Assembly (NCBI GenBank): GCA_016930155.1
Contig: JAFGHL010000116.1
Span: 1-49,607, forward strand
DNA length: 49,607 nucleotides
DNA from: Dehalococcoidia bacterium
GTDB lineage: Bacteria > Chloroflexota > Dehalococcoidia > GIF9 > UBA5629
Direction: 5' to 3'
The notes beneath the pieces were generated by a model. The model was not told the origin of the DNA and did not search any database. It saw nothing but the letters and a program-made list of their open reading frames with translations. A program made the translations under genes and the position numbers. Positions 14,945 through 23,112 of this stretch are shown here, one piece after another (the stretch's first letter is position 1; each line of letters opens with the position of its first letter).

Positions 14945-15706
14945 ATGAGAGTGGGTCTTTTCGGGTTTGGCAGAACAGGTAAGTCGGTTGCGACGGTATT
15001 GCTGCAAAGCAAGGAATCTCATCTTTGCTGGGTGATCAGAAAGTCGGAAACGCTACAGCATCGGTCGGTACCGGAGTTTTTAGGTATTGAATCGGATGAG
15101 CCCGGATTAATTTTTCCCAAAGATGAATTGCCGCCGCCGCGGCTTTTCGATGAACATCCCATAGATGTATTGATCGACTTTTCTTCTGCGGAAGCCATAT
15201 TGTCTTACGGCGGTGAAGCGGCTAAGAGAGGAATTTCTATAGTCAGCGCGATATCGGAATATCCCGGCACGACGATTGATTTCATAAAGAAATTATCGCA
15301 GCAAACGAAGGTGCTATGGTCTCCCAACATTACTATCGGTATCAATTTCTTGATGCTGGCGGCTAAAGTTCTTAAAAGTATTGCCCCTTATACGGATATC
15401 GAGATTATCGAAGAACATTTCAAAGCTAAAAAGGAAGTTTCCGGCACATCCAGAATTATGGCCAGAGTATTATCTTTGCCGGAAGAGTCGATTAAAACGA
15501 TTAGGGCAGGCGGCATTGTCGGCAGGCATGAGATTCTCATCGGGTTTCCATTTCAGACAATACGCTTAACTCATGAATCAATATCCAGAGAGGCGTTCGG
15601 CAACGGTGCTTTGTTTGCCGCGCAGCATCTAATGGACAGGCCGATCGGATTATATTCTTTGGAGGACCTGTTGATCCCGTATTTTAACCTGAAGCAACAT
15701 ATATAA
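14945..15706 (+). CDS. DapB-like dihydrodipicolinate reductase homologue, divergent
   Basis: 253 residues with the DapB layout. The N-terminal Rossmann motif is GLFGFGRTG; SPNITIGIN at 126-134 matches the SxNxSxGxN of the substrate domain; EEHFKAKKEVSGT at 156-168 matches the catalytic loop. In true DapB this loop reads H-H-x-x-K-x-D-A-P-S-G-T; here the second His is Phe, Asp-Ala-Pro is Glu-Val with one residue lost, while His158, Lys162 and SGT remain. DapB reduces the lysine/diaminopimelate precursor with NAD(P)H. The changes suggest a paralogue with another substrate. The gene is visibly more AT-rich than its neighbours, and no other dap gene is nearby. Confidence 0.7.
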   Translation: MRVGLFGFGRTGKSVATVLLQSKESHLCWVIRKSETLQHRSVPEFLGIESDEPGLIFPKDELPPPRLFDEHPIDVLIDFSSAEAILSYGGEAAKRGISIVSAISEYPGTTIDFIKKLSQQTKVLWSPNITIGINFLMLAAKVLKSIAPYTDIEIIEEHFKAKKEVSGTSRIMARVLSLPEESIKTIRAGGIVGRHEILIGFPFQTIRLTHESISREAFGNGALFAAQHLMDRPIGLYSLEDLLIPYFNLKQHI

Positions 15707-15768
15707 ATTAGGATAGATATATTGACGGGCAGGACGTCCCCGAAATAGTAGTCAGAGGAGGTTGCAGT

Positions 15769-17430
15769 ATGGTGAGCGATCCTTATGGCGGTAAATTCTG
15801 GAGGAAGTCCTTCGATCCGCACGTGAAAAGCCACTTCGACTACCCCGAGAACAAGCTGTTCCACGACCTTTTCCTGGAGGCTGTCGATGAGGTGCCGGAT
15901 ATTACGGCGGTCAATTACATGGGAAAGGAGATTACTTTCCGGCAGATCGACGCATTGTCCAACCGTTTTGCCGCGTTTCTCATCAAACAGGGACTGAAGC
16001 CGGGCGATGTGGTGGGTGTGTATTCGCTCAACCTGCCGGCCTACTATATCGCCATCCCCGCCATCTCGAAGGCGGGATGCGTGCTGACCGGCGTCAGCCC
16101 GCTGCTGACGCCCAGGGAGCTGGAGTACCAGCTCAAGGATTCAGGCGCAAAAATACTGCTGGCGCTGGACGTTTTCTGGGGCAACATCAGCCAGGTCATC
16201 GACAGAGTTAAATTAAAGGCCATAGCGCTGACCGGCTTCAGCGACTTTCTGCCCGATGCGCAGCCGATCAAACTGCCCGAATCATCCGTACCTGTATTCA
16301 GGTTCACCGATATCATGCAGGAGTATCCCGCCGATCCCGTGAATATCAGGGTCAAGGGGGAAGACCCGCTGTTGATGCAGTATACCGGCGGCACGACGGG
16401 ACCTTCCAAGGGCGCGGTGCTGACCCACAACAACGTCGTGCGTCATATGATCCAGTGGGGCAACTATGTGGATGGGGTCAAGGGGCAGGAGCGCATATTG
16501 TGTCCCTTCCCGCTCTTCCACCAGGCCGGCCTCTTCCTGGGGCTGTTCTGCCTGGTATGGGCCACACCGCAGGTCGCAATACCCAATCCGCGCGATTACG
16601 ACTTCATCATCAAGACTATCAAAGAATACAAGCCCACCGTGCTAACGGCCGTGCCCACCATCTACCTGGAGCTGATGAAGAAGCCGGAGTTCCGCGCCCT
16701 GGACTTCTCGGGCGTCTGGGGCTGCATCGCCGGCGCGGCGCCCTTCCCCGTGGAGTATCTTAAGGAATTCGAGGACATCGTGGGAAAGGATAAATTCAGC
16801 GAGGTCTACGGCATGACTGAGACCTGTCCCCTCATCGCGGCCAATCCCCGCTACGGCAAGCGCAAATTCGGATCGGTAGGCCTGCCGGTCGGCGATACAG
16901 AGGTCAAGATCGTCGATCCGGCAACCAGAGAGCCGGTTCCCATCGGAGAGCCGGGCGAGCTGGCGGTGCGCGGTCCGCAGGTGATGAAGGGGTACCACAA
17001 CAAGCCGGAAGAAACGGCCAACGCCTTCAGAGAAGGATGGTTCTACACCGGCGACATCTGCCGCATGGACGAAGACGGCTATATTTTCATCGTCGACCGC
17101 CTCAAGGACATGGTCATCGTCTCGGGCTACAAGGTGTTCACCCGCGAGCTGGACGATATCATCGTCGAGCATCCGGATGTCGCCCTGGCCGCCTCGATAG
17201 GGGTTCCCGATCCCAACCGTCCCGGCAACGAACAGGTGGCCTCCGCCATCGTGCTCAAGGAAGGCGTGGAGAAAAACGAAGCCGAAAAGGAGAAGATACG
17301 CGAGTTTATCAGGAAGCGTGAAGCGCCCTACAAGGTGCCCAAAGTGATCGTATTCTACGACAGCCTGCCCACCAGCGCAGTGGGGAAGATATTGAAGCGC
17401 GAGCTGCGCGAGATGCTGAAGGCCGGATAG
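15769..17430 (+). CDS. Long-chain acyl-CoA ligase (AMP-binding)
   Basis: 553 residues of the ANL adenylate-forming superfamily. Motifs: P-loop YTGGTTGPSKGAVLTH at 205-220, CPFPLFHQAG, EVYGMTETCP (A5), GWFYTGD with IVDRLKDMVIVSGYKVF (A7-A8), and the catalytic lysine K540 in SAVGKILKREL. It activates a carboxylic acid with ATP to the acyl-AMP, then forms the CoA thioester. The long-chain fatty acid type is the best match; an aromatic or branched acid cannot be excluded. AGAGGAGG precedes the ATG. It may feed CoA-ester pathways such as the beta-oxidation-like genes near 2-4 kb. Confidence 0.9.
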   Translation: MVSDPYGGKFWRKSFDPHVKSHFDYPENKLFHDLFLEAVDEVPDITAVNYMGKEITFRQIDALSNRFAAFLIKQGLKPGDVVGVYSLNLPAYYIAIPAISKAGCVLTGVSPLLTPRELEYQLKDSGAKILLALDVFWGNISQVIDRVKLKAIALTGFSDFLPDAQPIKLPESSVPVFRFTDIMQEYPADPVNIRVKGEDPLLMQYTGGTTGPSKGAVLTHNNVVRHMIQWGNYVDGVKGQERILCPFPLFHQAGLFLGLFCLVWATPQVAIPNPRDYDFIIKTIKEYKPTVLTAVPTIYLELMKKPEFRALDFSGVWGCIAGAAPFPVEYLKEFEDIVGKDKFSEVYGMTETCPLIAANPRYGKRKFGSVGLPVGDTEVKIVDPATREPVPIGEPGELAVRGPQVMKGYHNKPEETANAFREGWFYTGDICRMDEDGYIFIVDRLKDMVIVSGYKVFTRELDDIIVEHPDVALAASIGVPDPNRPGNEQVASAIVLKEGVEKNEAEKEKIREFIRKREAPYKVPKVIVFYDSLPTSAVGKILKRELREMLKAG

Positions 17431-17763
17431 CATCGGAATCCTCCGCTTATTCCCCATAGATATTGACTTTATTCCGTCAATATGACAACATAAAATCATA
17501 CGGATCGGTGGTTGTAACGGCTGGTGCGGCCGTTATGATGCGGTAATGTTAATGTCGATACTGATTCGTTCAGTTCCGGCGCTTTGGGAGTAGAGGAGAA
17601 CCGTAAATCGTACCGGCGGGCGGCCGGGATTTACGCGGGTTAGTGAGCGCTTGTATACAACATCGCAGATCTCATTATTTCCATGTGATGTCTCGTCGAC
17701 AGAGCGTCAGTTCAATATGCTTTTGGCTAATGTCGTAAACGAAAATAAAATCAGGAGAATGTG
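17431..17763. other. Gene-free spacer with inverted repeats
   Basis: No gene is seen. It contains ATATTGAC-N8-GTCAATAT (17460-17483), TAACGGC-N7-GCCGTTA (17515-17535) and the perfect palindrome TTGTATACAA (17651-17660), whose core TGTATACA matches the tandem sites at 1613-1631. None of the hairpins is followed by a T run, so operators or dyads are as likely as terminators. AGGAG lies before the next ATG. Confidence 0.5.
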
Positions 17764-18465
17764 ATGGCAAATCAATCGAAGTCCATTGACCTGGCACAGC
17801 TATTCCAATCAGTCACCGGCACACTGGCCGATAACAGGCAGCAACTCAACGACGCCGATGACAACAACCACGACCACGGCGACAACATGGTGGATACATT
17901 CGAGGTGATCACGCAGGCCATGCGCGAGAGAAAGGGCGCCGACCCGGCGGACCAGCTCGAGTATGCCGCCCGGATGCTGCGATAGCGCAAAAGCGGCTCG
18001 TCACAGATGTATGCCAACGGCCTGGAGCAGGCCTCGCAGCAGTTCCAGGGCCAGCAGGTCACACCGGCCAATGCCATGACGCTTATACAGGACCTGCTGG
18101 GCGGTGGACAGGCGTCGCAGTCTCAGCAGCAGGATGGCGGGATGGGTGGCGTGCTCGGCTCTTTGCTGGGCGGCGGGCAACAGCAATCTCAACAGCAGGG
18201 TGGCGGCATCGGCAACGTGCTTGGCTCGCTGCTGGGTGGATCCGGCGGACAGCAGGGACAGCAGGGTCAGGATGGCCTCGACCTGGGCGATCTGCTGCAG
18301 GCCGGCATGTCGTTTATGAGCACCAAGCAGAGGGGCGGCAGCAACCTGGAGGCGATCGTGAATGCGGTCGTATCCAGCAGCGCCATGGGAGGCGGCTACC
18401 GCCAGCAGTCCAGCAACCTGGTGGCATCCACCATGATGCAGGTGGTCAAAGGGATGATTAAGTAA
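17764..18465 (+). pseudogene. DhaL/DAK2-like protein interrupted by in-frame TAG
   Basis: One reading frame runs from the ATG (AGGAG upstream) to the stop at 18465, broken by a single TAG at 17983-17985. Before it, LNDADDNNHDHGDNM resembles the metal-binding GDxDHGxNM of DhaL/DAK2 domains; after it, RKSGSSQMYANGLEQASQQF resembles the following GGASGxLxGxxFxxAA helix, so the domain straddles the stop. A Gln/Gly/Ser-rich tail follows with two LGSLLGG repeats and a Met-rich end. The internal ATG at 18007 has no ribosome binding site. A CAG-to-TAG change would explain it. It may be a recent pseudogene, a read-through gene or an error in the sequence. Role unknown. Confidence 0.6.
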
Positions 18466-18527
18466 TATCAGGGTCGGCTGCCGCATAAGCGGACAACGCC
18501 CTTGATAATATAAAAAGGAGGGAATAG

Positions 18528-18704
18528 ATGGCTGCAAAATTCGAGCTGTACAAGGACAAGAAAGGGGAATATCGCTGGAAGCTGCTGGCGACCAACGGGC
18601 AGGTCATCGCCGTAGGAGAGGGATACACGAGCAAGGACTCCGCCAAAAAGGGCATAGAGTCGGTTAAGAAAAATGCCCCCACAGCCAAAGTAAGCGAGAT
18701 TTAG
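18528..18704 (+). CDS. YegP/DUF1508-like small protein
   Basis: 58 residues matching one DUF1508 (YegP) unit: KFELYKDKKGEYRWKLLATN, GQVIAVGEGYTSKDSA and KKGIESVKKNA. YegP-type proteins are small alpha/beta proteins of unclear function, often one or two units long. GGAGG lies seven bases before the ATG. It follows the broken DhaL-like gene by 62 bases and precedes the dodecin gene by 53 bases, so the three may be co-transcribed. Confidence 0.85.
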   Translation: MAAKFELYKDKKGEYRWKLLATNGQVIAVGEGYTSKDSAKKGIESVKKNAPTAKVSEI

Positions 18705-18757
18705 GCACAGGGGCGTGAATATCAGCTGAATCAGAATTCTTCACAAAGGAGTTTATT

Positions 18758-18979
18758 ATGGATAATACCGTAGCCAAGGTTATTACCGTAATCGGATCGA
18801 GCTCTAAGTCGTTTGACGAAGCTGTTGCGACCGCCGTCGCCGCGGCGTCAAAAAGGGTGAAAGGCGTGCATGTCGCCGATGTGCAGAAACTGTATGTGCA
18901 CGTCGAGAAAGGCAAGATCGTCAGCTATCGCGCCAGGGTCAGGATGGCCTTCGAGTACAATCCGAAGTTTAAGAAGTAG
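18758..18979 (+). CDS. Dodecin family flavin-binding protein
   Basis: 73 residues, the typical dodecin length. The pattern AKVITVIGSSSKSFDEAV, then ATAVAAASKRVKGVHVADVQ, then GKIVSYRARVRMAFEY matches the beta-alpha-beta-beta fold of dodecins, which assemble into hollow dodecamers that store or buffer flavins or CoA-related ligands. The position that is Trp in some flavin-binding members appears as Leu-Tyr here, so the ligand is uncertain. AAAGGAG precedes the ATG. Confidence 0.92.
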   Translation: MDNTVAKVITVIGSSSKSFDEAVATAVAAASKRVKGVHVADVQKLYVHVEKGKIVSYRARVRMAFEYNPKFKK

Positions 18980-19066
18980 CCGATACAATCAGGATAGGTT
19001 GCGTACACGGGACCGCGAAGCTTTCAAATTTAGCGGAATTGCTGTGGCTTGAAGTTTTAACGGTTA

Positions 19067-21601
19067 TTATTGGACAGTGACCTGAGTTAGGGACTGCCGG
19101 CGGTTGCCGTCAAGGTCTTCCACGACAAAACCGACCATGTAGTCCCCGGGCGCAGCGTCCAGGGTTTTCCAGGTAAGCGGCTGTCTGCCGAAAGTCAGTG
19201 TGCCGCCCTCCTGGTATACGGTGTTTGTTATGTTTCCGCTGCCGTCAAGTTCAAGCCAGCTTTCAGTGACGGTGAATTTATCGCCGGTTGTGGGTGTGAT
19301 CTCGTGCGGCGCGCCGGCTTCATTTTGACCCGTGAAGCCCAGCACCTTGCGCAGCGCACCGTCGCTGAAATACAGGGTGGCCCGGCATTGCTCAGCGCTG
19401 TCCGCATAGGTGTATGTCCCGTCCACCGTGTAGACCGCCTCCGCAAAGCTGCGCCCGTAGCTCTCGGGTTTGAACAGGCAATATACACGGGTTGTTCCGT
19501 CGTCAATGGCAAAGATGATCGGTTCCCAGTTGAAGTCCAGGGTGAATTCGCCCTTGCCCCAATCCGGGTAATATACTCCCTTCACCAGGCGGGTGTCCGG
19601 GCTTTCTATATAATCCTGGTCTGCCACGAAGATCGAGTTGCTCTGCGGATCGTAGTAACCGGCAAACAGGTAGATGTACCCGATATTATCGCCGCTGATA
19701 TCTGCGCTCAAGATTACGGGATTACGCGGATCGGCCTGAGCGCTGGAGGAGGTTATTTTCGAGATGCTGATACCGCCGGCGGCCGGGGATTTGATGGGTG
19801 CTCCCGTCGGTATGATCGGCTGGGTATCCGTCAGCGTGAATTTGCGTCCGGTATAGTGATAGGCCAGGAAATCATCCCACAGTGATTGGCCGGCGAAGCG
19901 GTTGGCGATGGCCGTGTACGAACGGGCGCCCGCGATAGAGTTCTGGTACAGCTGGGAGTTGGGGAAGTAAATGGCCATACCGGTAGCTCCGGGTTTCTGG
20001 GCGCCGTGCTTCTCGGCAATGACCGCCTGGCTGATTGCGGCCAGCACTGCATCAGCCGCCTGGTTGACCTGGGCGTTATTGCTTTTCTGCTTGACGATCT
20101 GCAGGAAATTGCCCAGGTCTATATAGGAGGGAGGCACCTGGCTGCCGAATATGCTGGTGAAAGACTGTGCGTATGTGCGGCCGCCCGCCACCGCCTGCTG
20201 GTTGGCATTTTGCAGGGTGAAGGCGAACTGGTTCAGGCTGCTGTTAAGCCGGCCGACCTTCGAGAGGTCCACCGCGCTCAGGGTTGAATCGCGTCCCATC
20301 TCGCGCGCCAGCCCCTGTGAGGACACGTTATACGAACCACCGAACAGGCCGGACAAAGCCGAGCCCTCGCCCAGCAGGTCTGCGCGCGCGCTGCTGTCGG
20401 AGATGCGCTGATCGTCGTCGATATAGCTATCCACTATGGTGTGTCCGAGCTGGGCGCCGGTCATGTTGGGATTTTCGATCAACTCCTTGAGAAATCCGGC
20501 ATAGGCCCAGCCCAGGGAGGGCTCGACCTCTTCGGATGCGACTGCGTAACGGGCATGCGGCTCCAGCGCCGTGAAGACCTCGAGCTGTCCCATCAGGCAG
20601 GCATCCAGGCCGATCAGCTCGAACTTATCTACACCGGAATTGGCGCGGATCTGTCCCAGTGCGCTGTCAAGCTCATTTAAATAGATCAGGTCGCCCAGGC
20701 GGGACCCCAGCGGTGTGCTGCTGTCACCGCCCGTTTTAGGGTTGTTATCGCTCCAGCCGCCCGGCCAGCCCATGCCGTGGTCGGACAGGATGAGCACATA
20801 TTTATCGGAAGGATATGTTTTTATGGCCCAGGTGGCGAAATCCACCAGCGTCCGGCCCGAGGACATGCTCATCTCGCCCAGGTCCGCGATCTCCTGTGAG
20901 CGCAGCCTGCCCAGATTATCGTCCCGGCCGATCAAAAAGCGCTTGGTGCCCGTCCAGTTGCCGTCGCCGCTGTAGGCGCCGTTATAGCGGTCCACCTGCG
21001 ACACTATCTTGACCAGGTCTGAGGATCCGACTTTCTCGGCCTCGTTCAAATCGATGTAGATGTCCTTTTCCAGTATCCGGTCGTCGGCGTCCTGATAGAG
21101 CATGACCAGCCACCTCTGGCCGCTGGTGGCCGGTGTGATGGAAAGCGCCTCAGTGGACATGCTGCTGTCCTGCACCGACGACTGATCGAGCAGGGAGGAC
21201 TGGTCTGAGAACTCGTCCATGACGGAAGGCATGCTGCAGACGCCCGAGAACATGAGGAAGGCAACAAGTAATACCGCGCCGATTACCAGAATCATCATCA
21301 GGCAGCCCGATTTGCCCGTCAGGCATCCGCTGCCGCCGGTCCGGTTCGGGTCGCTGTTTACGCCTCCCGTGCCGAAAAGACCCGCCAATCCTCCTAACAG
21401 GCCGCCCAGGCCGCCCAGTCCGCCGCCGGAATCATAGCCGCCGTCCGTGCCAAATCCGCCGCCTGTGGGAGTCCCTCCTGTCGGATATTCGCGCCGCTGC
21501 GGCGTTCCCGCCCGCTCACGCCCGCCCGGCGGAGCCGAATCAGGCCTCCGCCTTCGTTCTCCGAAAATTCTGCGCTTTGCCTGTCCGCCCTGGTTATCCA
21601 T
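19067..21601 (-). CDS. Membrane-anchored clostripain-family (C11) peptidase
   Basis: 844 residues. A long polar N-terminus rich in Arg, then Gly (GGLGGLGGLLGGLAGLFG near 60-77), leads to one membrane span at about 101-120. The peptidase C11 domain starts near 162 (RWLVMLYQDADD). The catalytic pair is His275 in LSDHGMGWPGG and Cys335 in GLDACLMGQLEV, both as in clostripain. The domain ends around 600 (WDDFLAYHYTGRKF) and is followed by about 240 residues of beta-rich sequence, probably an outer binding module. C11 enzymes cleave after Arg or Lys and some self-process. Lying outside the membrane, it may act on surface proteins or external peptides. Confidence 0.88.
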   Translation of the reverse strand: MDNQGGQAKRRIFGERRRRPDSAPPGGRERAGTPQRREYPTGGTPTGGGFGTDGGYDSGGGLGGLGGLLGGLAGLFGTGGVNSDPNRTGGSGCLTGKSGCLMMILVIGAVLLVAFLMFSGVCSMPSVMDEFSDQSSLLDQSSVQDSSMSTEALSITPATSGQRWLVMLYQDADDRILEKDIYIDLNEAEKVGSSDLVKIVSQVDRYNGAYSGDGNWTGTKRFLIGRDDNLGRLRSQEIADLGEMSMSSGRTLVDFATWAIKTYPSDKYVLILSDHGMGWPGGWSDNNPKTGGDSSTPLGSRLGDLIYLNELDSALGQIRANSGVDKFELIGLDACLMGQLEVFTALEPHARYAVASEEVEPSLGWAYAGFLKELIENPNMTGAQLGHTIVDSYIDDDQRISDSSARADLLGEGSALSGLFGGSYNVSSQGLAREMGRDSTLSAVDLSKVGRLNSSLNQFAFTLQNANQQAVAGGRTYAQSFTSIFGSQVPPSYIDLGNFLQIVKQKSNNAQVNQAADAVLAAISQAVIAEKHGAQKPGATGMAIYFPNSQLYQNSIAGARSYTAIANRFAGQSLWDDFLAYHYTGRKFTLTDTQPIIPTGAPIKSPAAGGISISKITSSSAQADPRNPVILSADISGDNIGYIYLFAGYYDPQSNSIFVADQDYIESPDTRLVKGVYYPDWGKGEFTLDFNWEPIIFAIDDGTTRVYCLFKPESYGRSFAEAVYTVDGTYTYADSAEQCRATLYFSDGALRKVLGFTGQNEAGAPHEITPTTGDKFTVTESWLELDGSGNITNTVYQEGGTLTFGRQPLTWKTLDAAPGDYMVGFVVEDLDGNRRQSLTQVTVQ

Positions 21602-21716
21602 CTTCTCAAATCTCCGCTTTCACATATTCATGAAAGCAATTGATACAGCGTATCAACTGCCTTGGCGTGATTTGATTGTACTACCTGAGCCGTGTCCTGA
21701 CCAATTATGGCGGCTT

Positions 21717-22367
21717 CTATGGTTTTGACGCCAGGCCCACGCCGGCATCCTTTGCATACTTCATCATCTGAGCATACTTGGCGACGGTGGTGCCGACGCC
21801 CATGGCGCCGAAGACACCGGCCGGATGGTCCATTACGCCGCCCTCCTGGTACCTGACATGTTCCCCCTTCCAGAAGGTGCTGACGATGGCGCTGCCCCGG
21901 GCTACGGGGACAATCTGCCAGCTCATCATCATCTGCTCGATAACCTTGATGGCGAACTCCATGCCGACGCCGAACCATCCGAGTGTCAGGGCGCCGCCCA
22001 CCTTGCCCGTACAGCGGTGGCCGAAAAATATCTCCTCCCTGCCCCTGAAGAAGACGTTCTGGAGCTGTGTGCTCAATACCTGGCAGTAGGTCGGGCCTCC
22101 CATGATGATCCCGTCGGCGGCAAACATCTTGTCATGTACTGCGTGGACATCGTCTTTGATCTTGCAGCGGGCCTTGTTTTTAACGCACCACTGGCAATGT
22201 TTGCACTCCGCGATTTGCTTGTCCGCCAGCGTCACGAACTCCGTCTCGACCCCCGGTACGCCGGCCGCAGCCTTCAAAGCAACCTGCACCAGCTTGTCGC
22301 AGTTGCCGTCCTTGATGGGTGTTCCCGAGATGCCCAGGATCTTGACCTTTACCACAGGTGATTCCAT
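21717..22367 (-). CDS. Iron-sulfur flavoprotein (NADPH-dependent FMN reductase fold)
   Basis: 216 residues with a flavodoxin-like fold. KILGISGTPIKDGNCDKL at the N-terminus is the FMN phosphate loop; GGPTYCQVLS near 90 is the second flavin loop. The cluster motif C55-x2-C58-x2-C61-x6-C68 (ECKHCQWCVKNKARC) is the compact motif of iron-sulfur flavoproteins (Isf), which hold a [4Fe-4S] cluster beside FMN and pass electrons from ferredoxin, in some species to oxygen or peroxide. GGAGGAG precedes the ATG. It is on the minus strand next to the Fur/PerR-rubrerythrin-catalase operon, which fits a redox defence role. Confidence 0.88.
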   Translation of the reverse strand: MESPVVKVKILGISGTPIKDGNCDKLVQVALKAAAGVPGVETEFVTLADKQIAECKHCQWCVKNKARCKIKDDVHAVHDKMFAADGIIMGGPTYCQVLSTQLQNVFFRGREEIFFGHRCTGKVGGALTLGWFGVGMEFAIKVIEQMMMSWQIVPVARGSAIVSTFWKGEHVRYQEGGVMDHPAGVFGAMGVGTTVAKYAQMMKYAKDAGVGLASKP

Positions 22368-22559
22368 CGTTGATACTCCTCCGGTTAAATATATTTTGCC
22401 AAAGCACTGTATACTGACAAACCCTCGCCGACATAATTATCACCGAAGCATCTGTCGGTACCGGCAAATATCATATCAAAAAGGGACGGATGCCGATTTA
22501 GCAACAGGATACTGTCGGGGCACGGCGGTTTTATGCGGAAGCAAACTTACACTTTATCT

Positions 22560-22588
22560 TTGTTCTGTGATTGGCGAAACTATATAAT
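22560..22588 (+). promoter_or_regulatory. Promoter upstream of short frame and Fur/PerR gene
   Basis: TTGTTC (22560-22565) and TATAAT (22583-22588) with a 17-base spacer. It reads toward two close ribosome binding sites (GGGAGG and AAGGAGAGG) and the short frame at 22615. Confidence 0.55.
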
Positions 22589-22614
22589 GTAACCGGGAGG
22601 TAAAGGAGAGGTAA

Positions 22615-22686
22615 ATGCGGTATTTTTGTCTGTCTTGCGGCAGTATTAATTTGACCGACGGTCATTTAATTTATATTCTTAGTTAA
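22615..22686 (+). CDS. 23-residue leader-like peptide with CxxC
   Basis: A 23-codon frame with a very strong site (AAGGAGAGG) before its ATG and a good promoter upstream. The peptide MRYFCLSCGSINLTDG... carries a CxxCG knuckle like the first half of rubredoxin or a zinc ribbon, then stops. It ends 23 bases before the regulator start and overlaps a second promoter-like region. It could be a leader peptide, a truncated rubredoxin-like gene or a tiny metal-binding peptide. Strength of the translation signals is the main evidence. Confidence 0.45.
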   Translation: MRYFCLSCGSINLTDGHLIYILS

Positions 22687-22703
22687 TAACAGTAATTGTT
22701 ACT
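22651..22703 (+). promoter_or_regulatory. Fur/PerR-type operator region and promoter
   Basis: TTGACC (22651-22656) with TATTCT (22674-22679) at 17 bases forms a plausible promoter. Two dyads lie here: TGACC-GAC-GGTCA (22652-22664) over the -35, and AGTAA-TTG-TTACT (22691-22703), itself within the AT-rich TAACA-N5-TGTTA. AT-rich dyads of this kind are usual for Fur/PerR autoregulation. Confidence 0.5.
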
Positions 22704-22709
22704 AATTAT

Positions 22710-23093
22710 ATGAAAAGAAGGACAAGGCAGAGGGAGTGCATTCTGGAGATTTTAAAAGGTGTGAGGACGCATCCGACGGCGGACTGGATATACGAGGAGG
22801 CCAGGAAGAGCTTTCCCAATATAAGCATGGGGACGGTCTATCGGAACTTGAAAGTGTTGCAGCAGGAGGGAGTGATAACGGAACTGGATTTGAGCGGCAC
22901 TATGAGTAGATTTGAGTTCAAACAGGATCGCCACTATCACTTTCGTTGCGAGAACTGCGGGCGTGTTATCGATTTTAACGAGCCGGTGGATAAGGGACTG
23001 GACCGCAGGGTGGAGCGCAGGACGGGGCTTAAAATCAATTGCCACCTGCTCGAATTTCGCGGCTTATGCAAGAAGTGCCAATCCGTAAATTAA
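22710..23093 (+). CDS. Fur family regulator, PerR-like
   Basis: 127 residues. The winged helix spans 1-75, with HPTADWIYEEA and the recognition part ISMGTVYRNLKVLQQEGVI. HYHFRCENCGRVIDF (His75, His77, Cys80, Cys83) and CKKC (Cys120, Cys123) give the structural zinc site; the rest of the metal site lies between. The linked rubrerythrin and catalase genes argue for a PerR-type peroxide sensor over an iron-sensing Fur. No ribosome binding site precedes this ATG, so translation may be leaderless or coupled to the short frame upstream. It starts the operon regulator-rubrerythrin-catalase, with a 19-base gap to the next gene. Confidence 0.88.
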   Translation: MKRRTRQRECILEILKGVRTHPTADWIYEEARKSFPNISMGTVYRNLKVLQQEGVITELDLSGTMSRFEFKQDRHYHFRCENCGRVIDFNEPVDKGLDRRVERRTGLKINCHLLEFRGLCKKCQSVN

Positions 23094-23112
23094 GCATATA
23101 GGAGGTAAATAA

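Noticed and set aside
14587-15012. Minus-strand frame of 141 codons in the spacer before the DapB-like gene
   Set aside because: Composition is unlike a protein, there is no start signal and it overlaps the DapB start.
17460-17535. Inverted repeats after the acyl-CoA ligase as terminators
   Set aside because: The stems are short, with no T run behind them; left as unexplained dyads.
17983-17985. TAG read as pyrrolysine
   Set aside because: No pylT/pylS genes or PYLIS-like context are seen in the window, and a CAG-to-TAG change is the simpler explanation.
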